A stretch of 64,000 nt of DNA from Bacillus sp. MRMR6 (GCF_001940785.1 NZ_MSLS01000020.1:24542-88541), one strand, 5' to 3'. Shown: positions 1 to 8,520, counted from the first letter of the stretch. Made by a program: numbers and translations. The notes: generated from the letters alone by a model not told the origin.

Positions 1-1
1 T

Positions 2-1549
2 GCTACAACTGTTTTTTATGTATCAATAGCCATATTGGCTGGGCTTGTTTCTATGGGTATCATGATGCCGGCATCGTTAGAAAATGTCACGAGTAGGGCA
101 CAAGGAGTTATCACGGATTCATTTGGATGGTATTACCTTATCCTTGTTTCGTTGTTTGTGTTTGTGTGCTTTTATTTATTGGTGAGTCCAGTTGGCCGGA
201 TTAAGCTCGGGAAACAGGAGGAAAAGCCTGAGTTTTCACGTCCAACCTGGCTTGCCATGCTTTTTAGTGCGGGTGTGGGGATTGGGTTAATGTTCTATGG
301 AACATATGAACCCATTAGCCATTACATGATTAGTTCTCCTACTGGCCAAGAGGGAACAGATCAAGGTATTAAAGATGCGATGAGGTTTACTTTTTTCCAT
401 TATGGAATCCATGCATGGGCAATTTATGGTTCGGTTGCGATGGTTCTAGCTTATTTTACTTTTAGAAAAGGGGAACTAAGCTTAATTAGTCGAACTTTAC
501 GACCGCTGATTGGGAAACATTCGGATGGAGCAGTCGGGAAGGCGATTGATGTCATTGCGGTCATTTCTACAGTTATGGGGGTCGCTACCTCTTTAGGATT
601 TGGGGCCATGCAGATTAATGGCGGTCTGACCTACCTGTTTGATGTACCTAGTACACAAACATCCCAGACGATCATCATTCTCGTTGTGACCGTCTTATTT
701 ATGATATCGGCTTTAACAGGGCTAAGCAAAGGGATTAAAATCCTAAGTAATGTGAATATGGGGCTTTCGGCTGTCCTCTTATTGATTGTTTTTATTCTTG
801 GACCGACAATTTTCACCCTTAACTTATTTACAGATACGGTAGGGGCTTATATGCAAAACTTCATTAACATGAGTTTTCGGATTGCTCCACTAAATGAAGA
901 GGGACGCAGCTGGATTAATGGCTGGACGATCTTTTATTGGGCATGGTGGATTGCATGGGCTCCATTTGTAGGGGTGTTTATTGCTAGAGTTTCAAAGGGC
1001 CGGACGATTCGTGAATTTGTTGTAGGTGTCTTACTCGTTCCGTCACTTATTGGATTCATTTGGTTTTCAACCTTTGGGAGTGCCGCCATTGTTACTGAAT
1101 CTTCAGGGCTGCTATCGATTTCTTCATTAGCACCCGAGGAATCTCTTTTCGGCCTGTTAGAAGGATTTCCATTCGGCATGATGTTATCCCTTTTAGCCAT
1201 TTTGATCATCGTTACGTTCTTTGTTACATCAGCAGACTCTGGTACGTTTGTTCTGGGTATGATGACAACGAATGGATCACAAAATCCAAGTGCATCGATT
1301 AAAGCTACTTGGGGAGTGTTTCTCTCAGTTACTGCACTCGCTCTCCTTTATTCTGGGGGCCTGCAAGCTCTTCAAAACACGATGATTATTGCAGCTCTTC
1401 CATTTTCAGTCATTATGGTGTTAATGGTTGTCAGCTTACTTAAATCTTTAAAGAAGGAAGCAAATGAGCTCGGATTTGGTCAGTTGCGAATGGATCGAAT
1501 GAAAACGGTGGATAAAAAAAGGAAAGAGGAAGTTAAGAAAGCAATATAA
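2..1549 (+). CDS. BCCT family betaine/choline/carnitine transporter, 5' end cut by window
   Basis: Secondary transporter that imports a quaternary-amine compatible solute across the cell membrane using an ion gradient. The frame is open back to base 2, reading into a hydrophobic TM1 (TTVFYVSIAI before the internal TTG at 35), so the true start lies outside the window. Visible family marks are many membrane segments, the glycine-rich GVGIGLMFYGTYEP stretch, the signature WAPFVGVFIARVSKGRT and the later TSADSGTF motif. The C-terminus is short and basic, without the long regulatory tail of BetP. A hairpin terminator follows, so the gene ends its transcript. Family is clear; the substrate (glycine betaine, choline or carnitine) cannot be read from the sequence. 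Confidence 0.93.
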   Translation, partial: ATTVFYVSIAILAGLVSMGIMMPASLENVTSRAQGVITDSFGWYYLILVSLFVFVCFYLLVSPVGRIKLGKQEEKPEFSRPTWLAMLFSAGVGIGLMFYGTYEPISHYMISSPTGQEGTDQGIKDAMRFTFFHYGIHAWAIYGSVAMVLAYFTFRKGELSLISRTLRPLIGKHSDGAVGKAIDVIAVISTVMGVATSLGFGAMQINGGLTYLFDVPSTQTSQTIIILVVTVLFMISALTGLSKGIKILSNVNMGLSAVLLLIVFILGPTIFTLNLFTDTVGAYMQNFINMSFRIAPLNEEGRSWINGWTIFYWAWWIAWAPFVGVFIARVSKGRTIREFVVGVLLVPSLIGFIWFSTFGSAAIVTESSGLLSISSLAPEESLFGLLEGFPFGMMLSLLAILIIVTFFVTSADSGTFVLGMMTTNGSQNPSASIKATWGVFLSVTALALLYSGGLQALQNTMIIAALPFSVIMVLMVVSLLKSLKKEANELGFGQLRMDRMKTVDKKRKEEVKKAI

Positions 1550-1564
1550 TGAACTTAAGCAATT

Positions 1565-1610
1565 AACAAGCAACGTTTCAACTACGGTTGGGACGTTGCT
1601 TGTTTGTATT
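1565..1610 (+). terminator. Rho-independent terminator of the BCCT gene
   Basis: A 12-bp perfect stem (AACAAGCAACGT with ACGTTGCTTGTT) enclosing a short loop is followed by a T-rich stretch, 15 bases after the stop codon. Confidence 0.8.
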
Positions 1611-1693
1611 TCCGTTTATTTGTTAAGATAATAGTTAAGAGATAATAACAAGTTTTAAACAATAGGACAAATAACAGTAAGGGGTAAAATACC

Positions 1694-2275
1694 ATGACTA
1701 ATAGTAATGAGATCGTCAATAAAAAGGAGTTAGCACTAGAACAACGTGAGGGATTACTCAGTGCATTGAAAGCCCGTTTTGAGAAAAATATGCACCGCCA
1801 TAACGGTCTTGAATGGGCAAAAGTTCAAGAGAAGCTGGATGCAAATTCTGAAAAACTATGGTCGCTCTTTGAAATGGAAAGAACAGGCGGGGAACCGGAT
1901 GTAATTGGTTATGACCAAGAAACGGGCGAATACATTTTCTATGATTGCTCAGTGGAAAGTCCTAAAGGCCGCAGAAGTGTTTGTTACGACCATGAAGCCC
2001 TAGAAGCAAGGAAAAAACATAAACCAGAAACCAGCGCGATGGAAATGGCAGCTTCGATGGGCATTGAACTTTTAACGGAGGAACAATACCGGGCATTGCA
2101 GAAACTTGATAAATTCGATATGAAAACGTCAAGTTGGGTGCAAACACCCTCTGATATTAGAAAACTCGGCGGTGCCCTTTTTTGTGATTGGCGATATGGG
2201 CATGTCTTCTTGTATCACAACGGTGCGGACTCCTATTATGGTGCCAGAGGGTTCCGTGGCTCGTTAAGGGTGTGA
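1694..2275 (+). CDS. DUF4256 family protein
   Basis: A 193-residue soluble protein recognised as the DUF4256 family, whose biochemical role is not known. It begins with a charged helical stretch and has a conserved core rich in aromatic and acidic residues, including GEPDVIGYD, YDCSVESPKGRRS and the C-terminal SYYGARGFRGSLRV. There is no signal peptide or membrane segment, so it should be cytosolic. The ATG is preceded by a GGGG-type ribosome site at usual spacing. It stands alone between the BCCT terminator and a 270-bp non-coding gap, so context gives no functional hint. Confidence 0.8.
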   Translation: MTNSNEIVNKKELALEQREGLLSALKARFEKNMHRHNGLEWAKVQEKLDANSEKLWSLFEMERTGGEPDVIGYDQETGEYIFYDCSVESPKGRRSVCYDHEALEARKKHKPETSAMEMAASMGIELLTEEQYRALQKLDKFDMKTSSWVQTPSDIRKLGGALFCDWRYGHVFLYHNGADSYYGARGFRGSLRV

Positions 2276-2326
2276 ATTTTTTTTCCTCAGACTGATGGTT
2301 TGGGGAATTTTCACTTTTATTAGCGT

Positions 2327-2383
2327 AATATCCCTCAATGCCAAAAGTTGGGTTTTGTCCTAATGTTACATTGAAGGGATATT
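2327..2383. repeat. Imperfect 57-bp palindrome of unknown nature
   Basis: AATATCCCTCAATG at the left pairs with CATTGAAGGGATATT at the right, with one bulged A; inside, CCAAAA faces TTTTG. It lies in the 273-bp gap between the DUF4256 gene and the lipoprotein gene. No T-run follows, so it is not an ordinary terminator. It could be a solo MITE or insertion-sequence remnant, or an RNA-processing hairpin. The rest of the gap is AT-rich and shows nothing else I can support. Confidence 0.5.
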
Positions 2384-2548
2384 TAATTATAAAATTTATC
2401 TGGCAAGTTTTTATTCCTCCTATTAAAGATTGTTCTACATAGTATACCCAATCGGTTTGCTAATTTCCTTTTTATTTAAGGTCAGAACTTACATAGTTCC
2501 ATTTAAATTAGCCACTATATAACTAGTTAGACAAAAAGGAGTGAAAAA

Positions 2549-3361
2549 ATGAAAAAGAGTTGGACGATTTTAAGTTCTGCAGCAGTATTATCTTTGTGTC
2601 TTGCAGGTTGTGGCGGCGATAATCAAGCCGGTGGGCAAAATCGTGAAAATGGTAATAACAACACCATAGGTCAGAATGTACGCAATAATCAAGTTGGAAC
2701 GAGAAATGTGAACAATAACCGTAACGCGATGAATGATCGTACACTTAGAGTTGCGGACCAAGCTGAGCAGCAGGTGGAGAAGATGGCAGAAGTAGATGAG
2801 GCCCATGTGATAATCGCCAATAATAATGCTTATGTTGCGGTTAGAATGGCAAATAACAACAATAACAACAATAATGCTAATAACAACAATGCTAACACAA
2901 ATCCTACCAACACCAATACTGCCGGAAACAACGGGTTTGTTAATCAGGATGGCAGAAGCGGGACTATCCAAGATGGTATGATCGATGGACAAGGTGATGC
3001 GGGAACAAATCGCCGAAATACAGGAATGGGAACCAATGGTAATAATGCACGTAACAACAACAATAACAATAACTTTATCGGTACTGAAAGAACAAATCGC
3101 AATAATGGCACACAAGGAAATAATGAAGTAGGAACTGCTCCAAGGACAGTCCATTATACAGAGGTATCTAATGCTTTCGGGCAAAAAATAGCTGACCAGG
3201 TACGACAAGCTGATAATAAAATCCACAAAGTGTATATTTCAGTAAATCCTGATTTATATACTAGAATGAATACTTATGCGGAAGATATCAGAACAGACAG
3301 AAATAGACCAGGCTTATTTGAAGATTTTACGAACACAGTCAATGATTTCTTTGGAAGATAA
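2549..3361 (+). CDS. YhcN/YlaJ family sporulation lipoprotein, Asn-rich
   Basis: Predicted lipoprotein of the YhcN/YlaJ group, members of which are found in the forespore or inner spore membrane of Bacillus. The N-terminus is a lipoprotein signal with lipobox LAGC, so Cys21 would be lipidated. Recognisable family parts are the VEKMAEVDEAHVIIANNNAYVAV strand-helix region around residues 75-100 and the C-terminal QKIADQVRQADNKIHKVYIS followed by NPDLYTRMNTYAEDI. Between them lie several runs of 5-8 asparagines in a low-complexity linker, which makes the protein longer (270 aa) than many relatives. A strong AAAGGAG site precedes the ATG. The exact role in germination or outgrowth is not known. 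Confidence 0.85.
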   Translation: MKKSWTILSSAAVLSLCLAGCGGDNQAGGQNRENGNNNTIGQNVRNNQVGTRNVNNNRNAMNDRTLRVADQAEQQVEKMAEVDEAHVIIANNNAYVAVRMANNNNNNNNANNNNANTNPTNTNTAGNNGFVNQDGRSGTIQDGMIDGQGDAGTNRRNTGMGTNGNNARNNNNNNNFIGTERTNRNNGTQGNNEVGTAPRTVHYTEVSNAFGQKIADQVRQADNKIHKVYISVNPDLYTRMNTYAEDIRTDRNRPGLFEDFTNTVNDFFGR

Positions 3362-3408
3362 GTACCACTAGGAATTCAAGTAATCTAATCATGGACTTCA
3401 GAAATTAC

Positions 3409-3441
3409 CAGTGCCAGACACCTATTCGGTGCCTGGCACTG
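3409..3441. repeat. GTGCCAGGCACC-type palindrome, possible terminator
   Basis: A 14-bp near-perfect stem (CAGTGCCAGACACC with GGTGCCTGGCACTG) around a 5-base loop, between convergent genes. It has only a weak T-stretch to the right. The core resembles the shorter GGTGCCTGTCACC palindrome after desR at 20013, so it may be a dispersed repeat doubling as a bidirectional terminator. Confidence 0.6.
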
Positions 3442-3447
3442 ATTTGT

Positions 3448-4152
3448 TTAAACATTTGCTTGTCGATGGAGTTTCAGCAATTTCATCGTGGTCTCGGATA
3501 CTTCGGCTTCATTTTTAATGGTCTGAATGACTTTTCCTTGTTCCATGAACAGGATCATGTCGCCAGTCTCAGCCGCTACATCCATCATATGGGTAGAGAA
3601 AACAATAATAGTTCCCTGTTCCTTGAGTTGATTTAGAATTTCTACGAATCGATTTACCCAGTAAGGATCGAGGCCATTCGTCGGCTCATCAAGCAATAAA
3701 ACCGTGGGTTTGGCTAAAATCGATTGACCAAATAAAAGTCGTTGCCTCATGCCCTTGGACAAATTTTTGACTAACTCTCGTTTCTTATCCTTAAGGGCGA
3801 TTATTTCCATTACTTCGTTTATCCTGTCTTTCTTTACCTTCCTTAAAGAGCCATAAAAACTCAGGAATTCCTCTACTGTCATCATTTCCTGTGCATGAAA
3901 ATCATCTGGCATAAAACCAATCTCTCTTAAATAGTTCTCGCGATTATATTTCAGCACTTTCCCATTAATAGAAGCTGTCCCACTTGATGGATATAGAATG
4001 CCGGCAATGATTTGAAGTAATGTACTTTTTCCAGCACCATTTCCACCGCATAATACCAAACACTTTCCTTCTGCTACATCAAAAGAACATGGATATAGTG
4101 CAGTCTTTTGCTTATAATCCCTTGAGACATTCTCCACTTTCAACCCTGTCAT
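3448..4152 (-). CDS. nosF: NosF-like ABC transporter ATP-binding protein
   Basis: ATPase subunit of the NosFY ABC transporter, which in denitrifiers energises copper-site maturation of nitrous oxide reductase together with NosD and NosL. A complete nucleotide-binding domain is visible: Walker A GGNGAGKST, signature NLSKGMRQR, Walker B VLLLDEPTNGLD and an H-loop STHMMD. I place the start at the ATG at 4152, which has GGAGG 8 bases upstream and overlaps the stop of the permease gene as ATGA, implying translational coupling; the in-frame ATGs upstream lack this. It is the last gene of a four-gene leftward operon. The NosF label rests mainly on the neighbours, since the ATPase alone is generic. 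Confidence 0.8.
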   Translation of the reverse strand: MTGLKVENVSRDYKQKTALYPCSFDVAEGKCLVLCGGNGAGKSTLLQIIAGILYPSSGTASINGKVLKYNRENYLREIGFMPDDFHAQEMMTVEEFLSFYGSLRKVKKDRINEVMEIIALKDKKRELVKNLSKGMRQRLLFGQSILAKPTVLLLDEPTNGLDPYWVNRFVEILNQLKEQGTIIVFSTHMMDVAAETGDMILFMEQGKVIQTIKNEAEVSETTMKLLKLHRQANV

Positions 4153-4961
4153 CGCCTTTTCCTCCATTCCAACATGCATACGGAAACCAATAACATTAAG
4201 GTCAAGAATCCAATGAAATATAAAATATTTACTAATACTCCTGACGATGAGCCTAAGAATGTCATAAGCGAATCATATGCCTGTCCAAAAACGGCTCCTC
4301 CATCTAGTGAAATGACAAATGATACCCGAAGGAATTCAGCTGGATTGGCAAATAAACCAAATTTCATCAATGGAAAGATCCAAGGGTAGGGCACTAAACC
4401 TAAGACACTAATTAATGCCGTCGGCCAGATTAAGATGAGAAAAAACCAAATCATGACTGAAATCGATAATGCCTGCCACCTTGTTGAGGTACTGCACCCT
4501 ACTGTTATCCCAAAAACGAGAAAGAAAAAAATCAGACTAATAGAGAAAAAGTAAATGGATAAAAGCCATTCACCCGAAAAACTATTTCCCATTAACAAGC
4601 CTATACTTAAGCTAATTCCATAACTAAACGTGAATACAATGAATTGTGCTGTAAATTGGCCGCCTATTTTCCCAATTATGTACGCTAGTGAAAATAAGGG
4701 ATAAGTGGTTAACAACCGCCATTGACCATTTTCCATTTCATTCGTAATGGAGAAAGAACCGATGATTAACATAAATAGCGGAATAATATATAATGCAATA
4801 TTAACTACTGTCCCAGTCAAATTTGTATAACCTGTTAACGAAGGGGCGCTTGCTTGCAATAAAAATAACAGGGACAAAACAGCAATCCATAAAAGTAAAA
4901 AAGAGTAATAGGATCGTTGTCGTACCGTCACACGCAGCTCATAGCGCCAAATATTCCACAT
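4149..4961 (-). CDS. nosY: NosY-like ABC-2 permease
   Basis: Membrane subunit (about 270 aa, roughly six hydrophobic segments) pairing with the ATPase just downstream. The FSITNEMENGQWRLL stretch and the NPAEFLRVSFV segment near residue 210 are typical of NosY/ABC-2 permeases. I choose the ATG at 4961, which has AGAGG 7 bases upstream; an open frame continues to 5045 but would run through a strong hairpin with no ribosome site. Its product is expected to sit in the cytoplasmic membrane and, with NosD outside, to move an unidentified sulfur or other factor needed for copper-centre assembly. Family assignment is good; substrate is unknown. Confidence 0.8.
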   Translation of the reverse strand: MWNIWRYELRVTVRQRSYYSFLLLWIAVLSLLFLLQASAPSLTGYTNLTGTVVNIALYIIPLFMLIIGSFSITNEMENGQWRLLTTYPLFSLAYIIGKIGGQFTAQFIVFTFSYGISLSIGLLMGNSFSGEWLLSIYFFSISLIFFFLVFGITVGCSTSTRWQALSISVMIWFFLILIWPTALISVLGLVPYPWIFPLMKFGLFANPAEFLRVSFVISLDGGAVFGQAYDSLMTFLGSSSGVLVNILYFIGFLTLMLLVSVCMLEWRKRR

Positions 4962-5013
4962 CTTCATTCCTCTTTTCAAAAATTCTTGTTTACAAAATAA
5001 CAGTAAAGTGAGT

Positions 5014-5050
5014 GAGGACCAGTCCATAATGGAACCGGTCCTCATTTTTT
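5014..5050. promoter_or_regulatory. Hairpin between nosL and nosY
   Basis: GAGGACC and GGTCCTC form a 7-bp GC-rich stem, with TCCA/TGGA pairing inside, directly after the nosL stop. The T-run lies on the plus-strand side, so for the leftward operon this is a hairpin with an A-rich leader and only a weak T-tail. It may reduce read-through into nosYF or be a processing site. Confidence 0.55.
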
Positions 5051-5585
5051 AATGAGACTCATCACTTTCTTCTTCATCAGTATGAGAATGTGAGTGGTTC
5101 TCTTTATTATGTCCCTTCATCATGTCCCGATTTTGTTCCCAGCTGTGTTCAGCTAGCTCGGCTGCTGTCATTAGTGTACTACCTTTGTTTTCTGAAGCAA
5201 ACTCTTCTGCTGCTGCTTTATCTTTAAATGAGATAACATTATAGGCCATAGGTGTTTTAATTGACTGGTTATAGAGATAGGTAGCATCATCAACTAAAAC
5301 CCACTCTTTATTATGGTAATCACGGACAAACTGAGCCTTAATTTCTTCATTCTCATTTGTATGAATCCATTCATACATGCAGCCTACATCGTCAAAAACC
5401 ATCGATTTACCGTTTCCTAGTACAATCTGGGTCGCATATTGATTATTAACTACAGCCATATTACATACTTCACAGGTGTCTGTTGCTTCATTAATAGCGA
5501 CAGGCTGTACCTCATTGTTACCACATGCCGCAAGAATTAAAACAAACCCTATCATTCCAACTAAATTTAATAGTCTTTTCTTCAT
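5049..5585 (-). CDS. nosL: NosL-like copper-binding lipoprotein
   Basis: Extracytoplasmic copper chaperone of the NosL family, known in denitrifiers to hold Cu(I) for nitrous oxide reductase. The signal peptide ends in lipobox LAAC (Cys21), so it should be anchored in the outer face of the membrane. Family marks are the metal-binding CEVCNM motif near residues 38-43, FDDVGCM near 65, and TPMAYNVISF. The C-terminal tail is unusually rich in His, Glu and Asp (GHNKENHSHSHTDEEE), a likely extra metal-binding segment. Its ATG overlaps the nosD stop by 4 bases, showing translational coupling. No nosZ is present in the window, so the client is uncertain. Confidence 0.88.
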   Translation of the reverse strand: MKKRLLNLVGMIGFVLILAACGNNEVQPVAINEATDTCEVCNMAVVNNQYATQIVLGNGKSMVFDDVGCMYEWIHTNENEEIKAQFVRDYHNKEWVLVDDATYLYNQSIKTPMAYNVISFKDKAAAEEFASENKGSTLMTAAELAEHSWEQNRDMMKGHNKENHSHSHTDEEESDESH

Positions 5586-6856
5586 CTTATTTTCCTCCCA
5601 AGTATAAATAAACTTAAACTAGCTAGTATCATTACTCCACTGATGATCCATAAAACAAACTTTGAGGATGTTTCCTTTTCGACTACTAATGTCATGTTCA
5701 TTGATGGGGTTAAATCTGTTAACAGCTGTTCTGGCGGGCTTTTCAGCATATTTTGCAGCAGGATCAATCCAGGTGCTTGGAAAAATAATTGGTATTCCGG
5801 AACATTAGCGGTCAAGGTAAGGAAATACGGATCAGCTGTGAAGATGATTTCACTTGTACCATTTCCATCGACATCAACCTTGCTAGCAGCATCCCAATAG
5901 TTCCCCTCCATGTGATTGTTCGAGCTTGCAATTGCCTGTGCATCATTAACATTTCCAACGAAGGTATTGCTCAAGATTTTATTGTCAGTAGCTTTTTTAA
6001 ACTGTACACCGATAAAATTATCAACGACTTTATTAGTGTGGATAAGGTTATGATCAGCATCTTCGATAAAAATACCTACCCGATTGGCATTAAACTCATT
6101 TTCAGTTACGACGGTTTCTGAAGCTGAATAAATTAATAAACCTTGTGAATTTACATTATCGCTATTTGCGTAAAAAGAGTTATTAGTAACAGATGTCCGT
6201 ACTGATTCCATCAACATTGTTCCTGTTATGTTGGACCTAGACACATTATGACTAAGGACATTGTCATTTGAAAACATTAGATGCATACCATAACGAGAAT
6301 TTTGGATGTCATTACGATTGATAATATTCTCATGACTTTTCTCTAAGTAGATTCCGTCAGATACATTAACGATGATAAGGTCTTTGAACTGATTGCGGTT
6401 GGAGCTCCATAAATCAATACCATTTCCGCGTTTTTTTCCAATAATCTTACTGTTGCGGACTACCACATCATTTGCATGATCGAGTCTAATACCAAAACGC
6501 TTAGTCACAATATTCAGTTCCTCAAGGTCATGGTTGGAACCAGTAACAAAGAGGGCCGTGTCTTCTAGTTGATCTCCACAATGTTCTATTGTTATATTTC
6601 TCAAGTTAACAGCTTCACCAGTGATCGACACGACAGGGCCGGCTTCACATGAACGAAGAATTACTTCACCCTTTCCTTCTAAGGTTATAGGCTTAGATAT
6701 GGTTATGGCTTCCTCATACCTACCTTCAACTATTTCAATAACCGCCCCATTTGAAGCTAAATCTATTTTAGATTGTAAAGTGCTTGCTGCTTCTGTTATA
6801 GGCGGCATGAAGAATAATAGTAAGAGGAGAAATAGTATGTAATTCAAAATTTTCAT
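5582..6856 (-). CDS. nosD: NosD-like right-handed beta-helix protein
   Basis: Extracytoplasmic protein of the NosD family (parallel beta-helix of the PbH1/CASH type) that works with NosF and NosY in maturing copper enzymes. The 424-residue product has an N-terminal signal peptide (hydrophobic run ending near TEA), then about 300 residues of beta-helix repeats with recurrent N-x-I/F patterns such as NDIQNS, NVSRSNITGT and NEFNANRVG, and a C-terminal membrane anchor (LWIISGVMILASLSLFILG) with a short basic tail. It is first in the leftward nosD-nosL-nosY-nosF operon, with a GGGG ribosome site before the ATG. It is divergent from a two-component system across 188 bp, which suggests that system as its regulator. 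Confidence 0.85.
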   Translation of the reverse strand: MKILNYILFLLLLLFFMPPITEAASTLQSKIDLASNGAVIEIVEGRYEEAITISKPITLEGKGEVILRSCEAGPVVSITGEAVNLRNITIEHCGDQLEDTALFVTGSNHDLEELNIVTKRFGIRLDHANDVVVRNSKIIGKKRGNGIDLWSSNRNQFKDLIIVNVSDGIYLEKSHENIINRNDIQNSRYGMHLMFSNDNVLSHNVSRSNITGTMLMESVRTSVTNNSFYANSDNVNSQGLLIYSASETVVTENEFNANRVGIFIEDADHNLIHTNKVVDNFIGVQFKKATDNKILSNTFVGNVNDAQAIASSNNHMEGNYWDAASKVDVDGNGTSEIIFTADPYFLTLTANVPEYQLFFQAPGLILLQNMLKSPPEQLLTDLTPSMNMTLVVEKETSSKFVLWIISGVMILASLSLFILGRKIR

Positions 6857-7044
6857 TGTCTTACAATCCCCATCCTTATAGCATTATCGGACCGTTTTCT
6901 AGAACTAGTCATCCTAAACATTATAGACTTAATGAAAATATTTAGTAATAACCCCAAAGAGTGATTTTAGCTGATAAAAGTTAAAAAGATTCGAATAGAT
7001 GTTAAAATATAGATACATTTTACATATAGGAAAAAGGTGAAGGT

Positions 7045-7872
7045 TTGAAGTATACACAAATAAAATGGCTCATTTTAATTCTGCCCACTGTTACGATTGC
7101 CTTATGGGAATATATCCGTCACGAATTTCTCCTCTCCTATATCTCAATGGAGATGGGAAATGTTCTAGCTCCTTTATTAGTATTTATCGTTACCCTTGTC
7201 TTTTTAAGGCATTTATTTTCAATTTTAGAAAGAATTCAACAAGAGTTAAGATGGGAAAAAACTAAGCAAGCGGCACTTATTGAGCGAGAAAAGTTAGCAA
7301 GAGAGCTTCATGATGGAATTGCACAATCACTTTTTCTCTTATCTGTCAAAATGAATAAGTTTGGCAGAAAGAACCATCTAGAACAGGAACAGGATTTTCA
7401 AAAAATGATGCAAACGTTACAGCATGTTCATGAGGACACACGTCAAGCGATTACCAACTTAAAATACATACCGAATGAGAATAGATTCAGTTGGATAGAA
7501 ACGATCTATCAGTATGTAGCGGAACTAAAGAATCAGCATTTGGTGGATGTTCATTTAGCATGGGGAATTCAAGAAGATACATTATCTACGAAAGAAAAGG
7601 TTGAGTTGTTTGCCTGTATAAAAGAAGCCGTAATGAATGTCATTAAACATGCAAAAACAAACCAAATTTGGATCATTTCAAAAGAATTGAACAATGGTTG
7701 GAGTTGTCAAATTAAAGACCAAGGGGTAGGATTCACGAGTGAAACGCTTCAATCTAGTAAAGGCTATGGGCTTCAAATCATTAAAGATAGAGCAAAGGAT
7801 ATGGAATGGGGATTTTCTTGGAAGAGAAACGACCATGAAACGATCATTGAAATAAAGAAGGAGAGCAAATAG
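7045..7872 (+). CDS. NarL/LiaS-type sensor histidine kinase
   Basis: Membrane sensor kinase of the HisKA_3/HATPase_c class. Two hydrophobic segments (about residues 7-22 and 41-57) leave only a very short outside loop, so it probably senses within the membrane or cytoplasm. The phospho-acceptor is His89 in REKLARELHDGIAQ; the ATPase N-box is KEAVMNVIKHAK and the G-box is GYGLQIIKDR. TTG is the start, with AAGGTGAAGG just before it. The response regulator gene starts on the next base after the stop. Divergence from nosD makes the nos operon a candidate target. I cannot tie it to a named system. Confidence 0.88.
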   Translation: MKYTQIKWLILILPTVTIALWEYIRHEFLLSYISMEMGNVLAPLLVFIVTLVFLRHLFSILERIQQELRWEKTKQAALIEREKLARELHDGIAQSLFLLSVKMNKFGRKNHLEQEQDFQKMMQTLQHVHEDTRQAITNLKYIPNENRFSWIETIYQYVAELKNQHLVDVHLAWGIQEDTLSTKEKVELFACIKEAVMNVIKHAKTNQIWIISKELNNGWSCQIKDQGVGFTSETLQSSKGYGLQIIKDRAKDMEWGFSWKRNDHETIIEIKKESK

Positions 7873-8514
7873 ATGCAGCCGTTTCGGATACTCATAGTTG
7901 ATGATCACTCTCACGCAAGAGAAGGAATTCGAGAAATCTTAGAAGAATATGAAGAATTTCTTATTGTAGGTGAAGGGAAGAATGGAGAGGAAGCAATCAA
8001 GCTTACCGAGGAATTAATGCCTGACATAATTTTAATGGATATTCAAATGCCGGTAATGGATGGACTAGAAGCAACTAAAAGGATCAAGCTCAAATTTCCT
8101 TACGTGAAAATTGTAATGATTACTGTATCGGATGATATCAGAGATTTGTTTGATGCCTTAAAAAAAGGGGCTCAAGGCTATTTATTAAAAAACATACAAT
8201 CAGAAGCGTGGCGTGAGCATTTAAGGGCATTCGCCTTAGATGAAGTCCCTATGTCCAAAGAAATTGCTTTTCAAATTTTAAAGGAATTCCCTCAAACTAA
8301 GGCAATCACAAAAGAGAAAGCACCTTTGTCGACTCGAGAACTAGAAGTGCTGCAATTAGTGGCAAAGGGTTTGTCCAATAGAGACATATCAGAGGCTCTT
8401 TTTATATCAGAACACACGGTCAAAAGTCATCTGAAAAATATATTAAGTAAACTACATTTAGATAATCGTGTTCAATTAACCAGTTACGCCTTTCGACAAG
8501 GCTTAATGAAGTAG
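7873..8514 (+). CDS. NarL/FixJ family response regulator
   Basis: Transcription regulator partnering the kinase encoded immediately upstream (zero-base spacing). The receiver domain occupies residues 4-120 with acidic pocket DD (10-11), phospho-acceptor Asp56 in IILMDIQMP, Thr84 and Lys106. A LuxR-type helix-turn-helix follows at about 148-205, with LSTRELEVLQLVAKGLSNRDI and SEHTVKSHLKNIL. The ribosome site AAGGAG lies inside the end of the kinase gene. Target genes are not shown by the sequence; the divergent nosD operon is the obvious candidate. Confidence 0.9.
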   Translation: MQPFRILIVDDHSHAREGIREILEEYEEFLIVGEGKNGEEAIKLTEELMPDIILMDIQMPVMDGLEATKRIKLKFPYVKIVMITVSDDIRDLFDALKKGAQGYLLKNIQSEAWREHLRAFALDEVPMSKEIAFQILKEFPQTKAITKEKAPLSTRELEVLQLVAKGLSNRDISEALFISEHTVKSHLKNILSKLHLDNRVQLTSYAFRQGLMK

Positions 8515-8520
8515 CTTCCC

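Noticed and set aside
1..34. TTG at 35 as start of the BCCT gene
   Set aside because: The frame continues upstream with typical first-membrane-segment sequence to the edge of the window.
2588..3226. Long antisense ORF (212 aa) opposite the lipoprotein gene
   Set aside because: It is a shadow of AAC/AAT asparagine codons, which read as Val/Ile on the other strand; it has no ribosome site.
5014..5048. Extended NosY start at 5045
   Set aside because: The added codons run through a hairpin, have no ribosome site, and are not hydrophobic like a signal.
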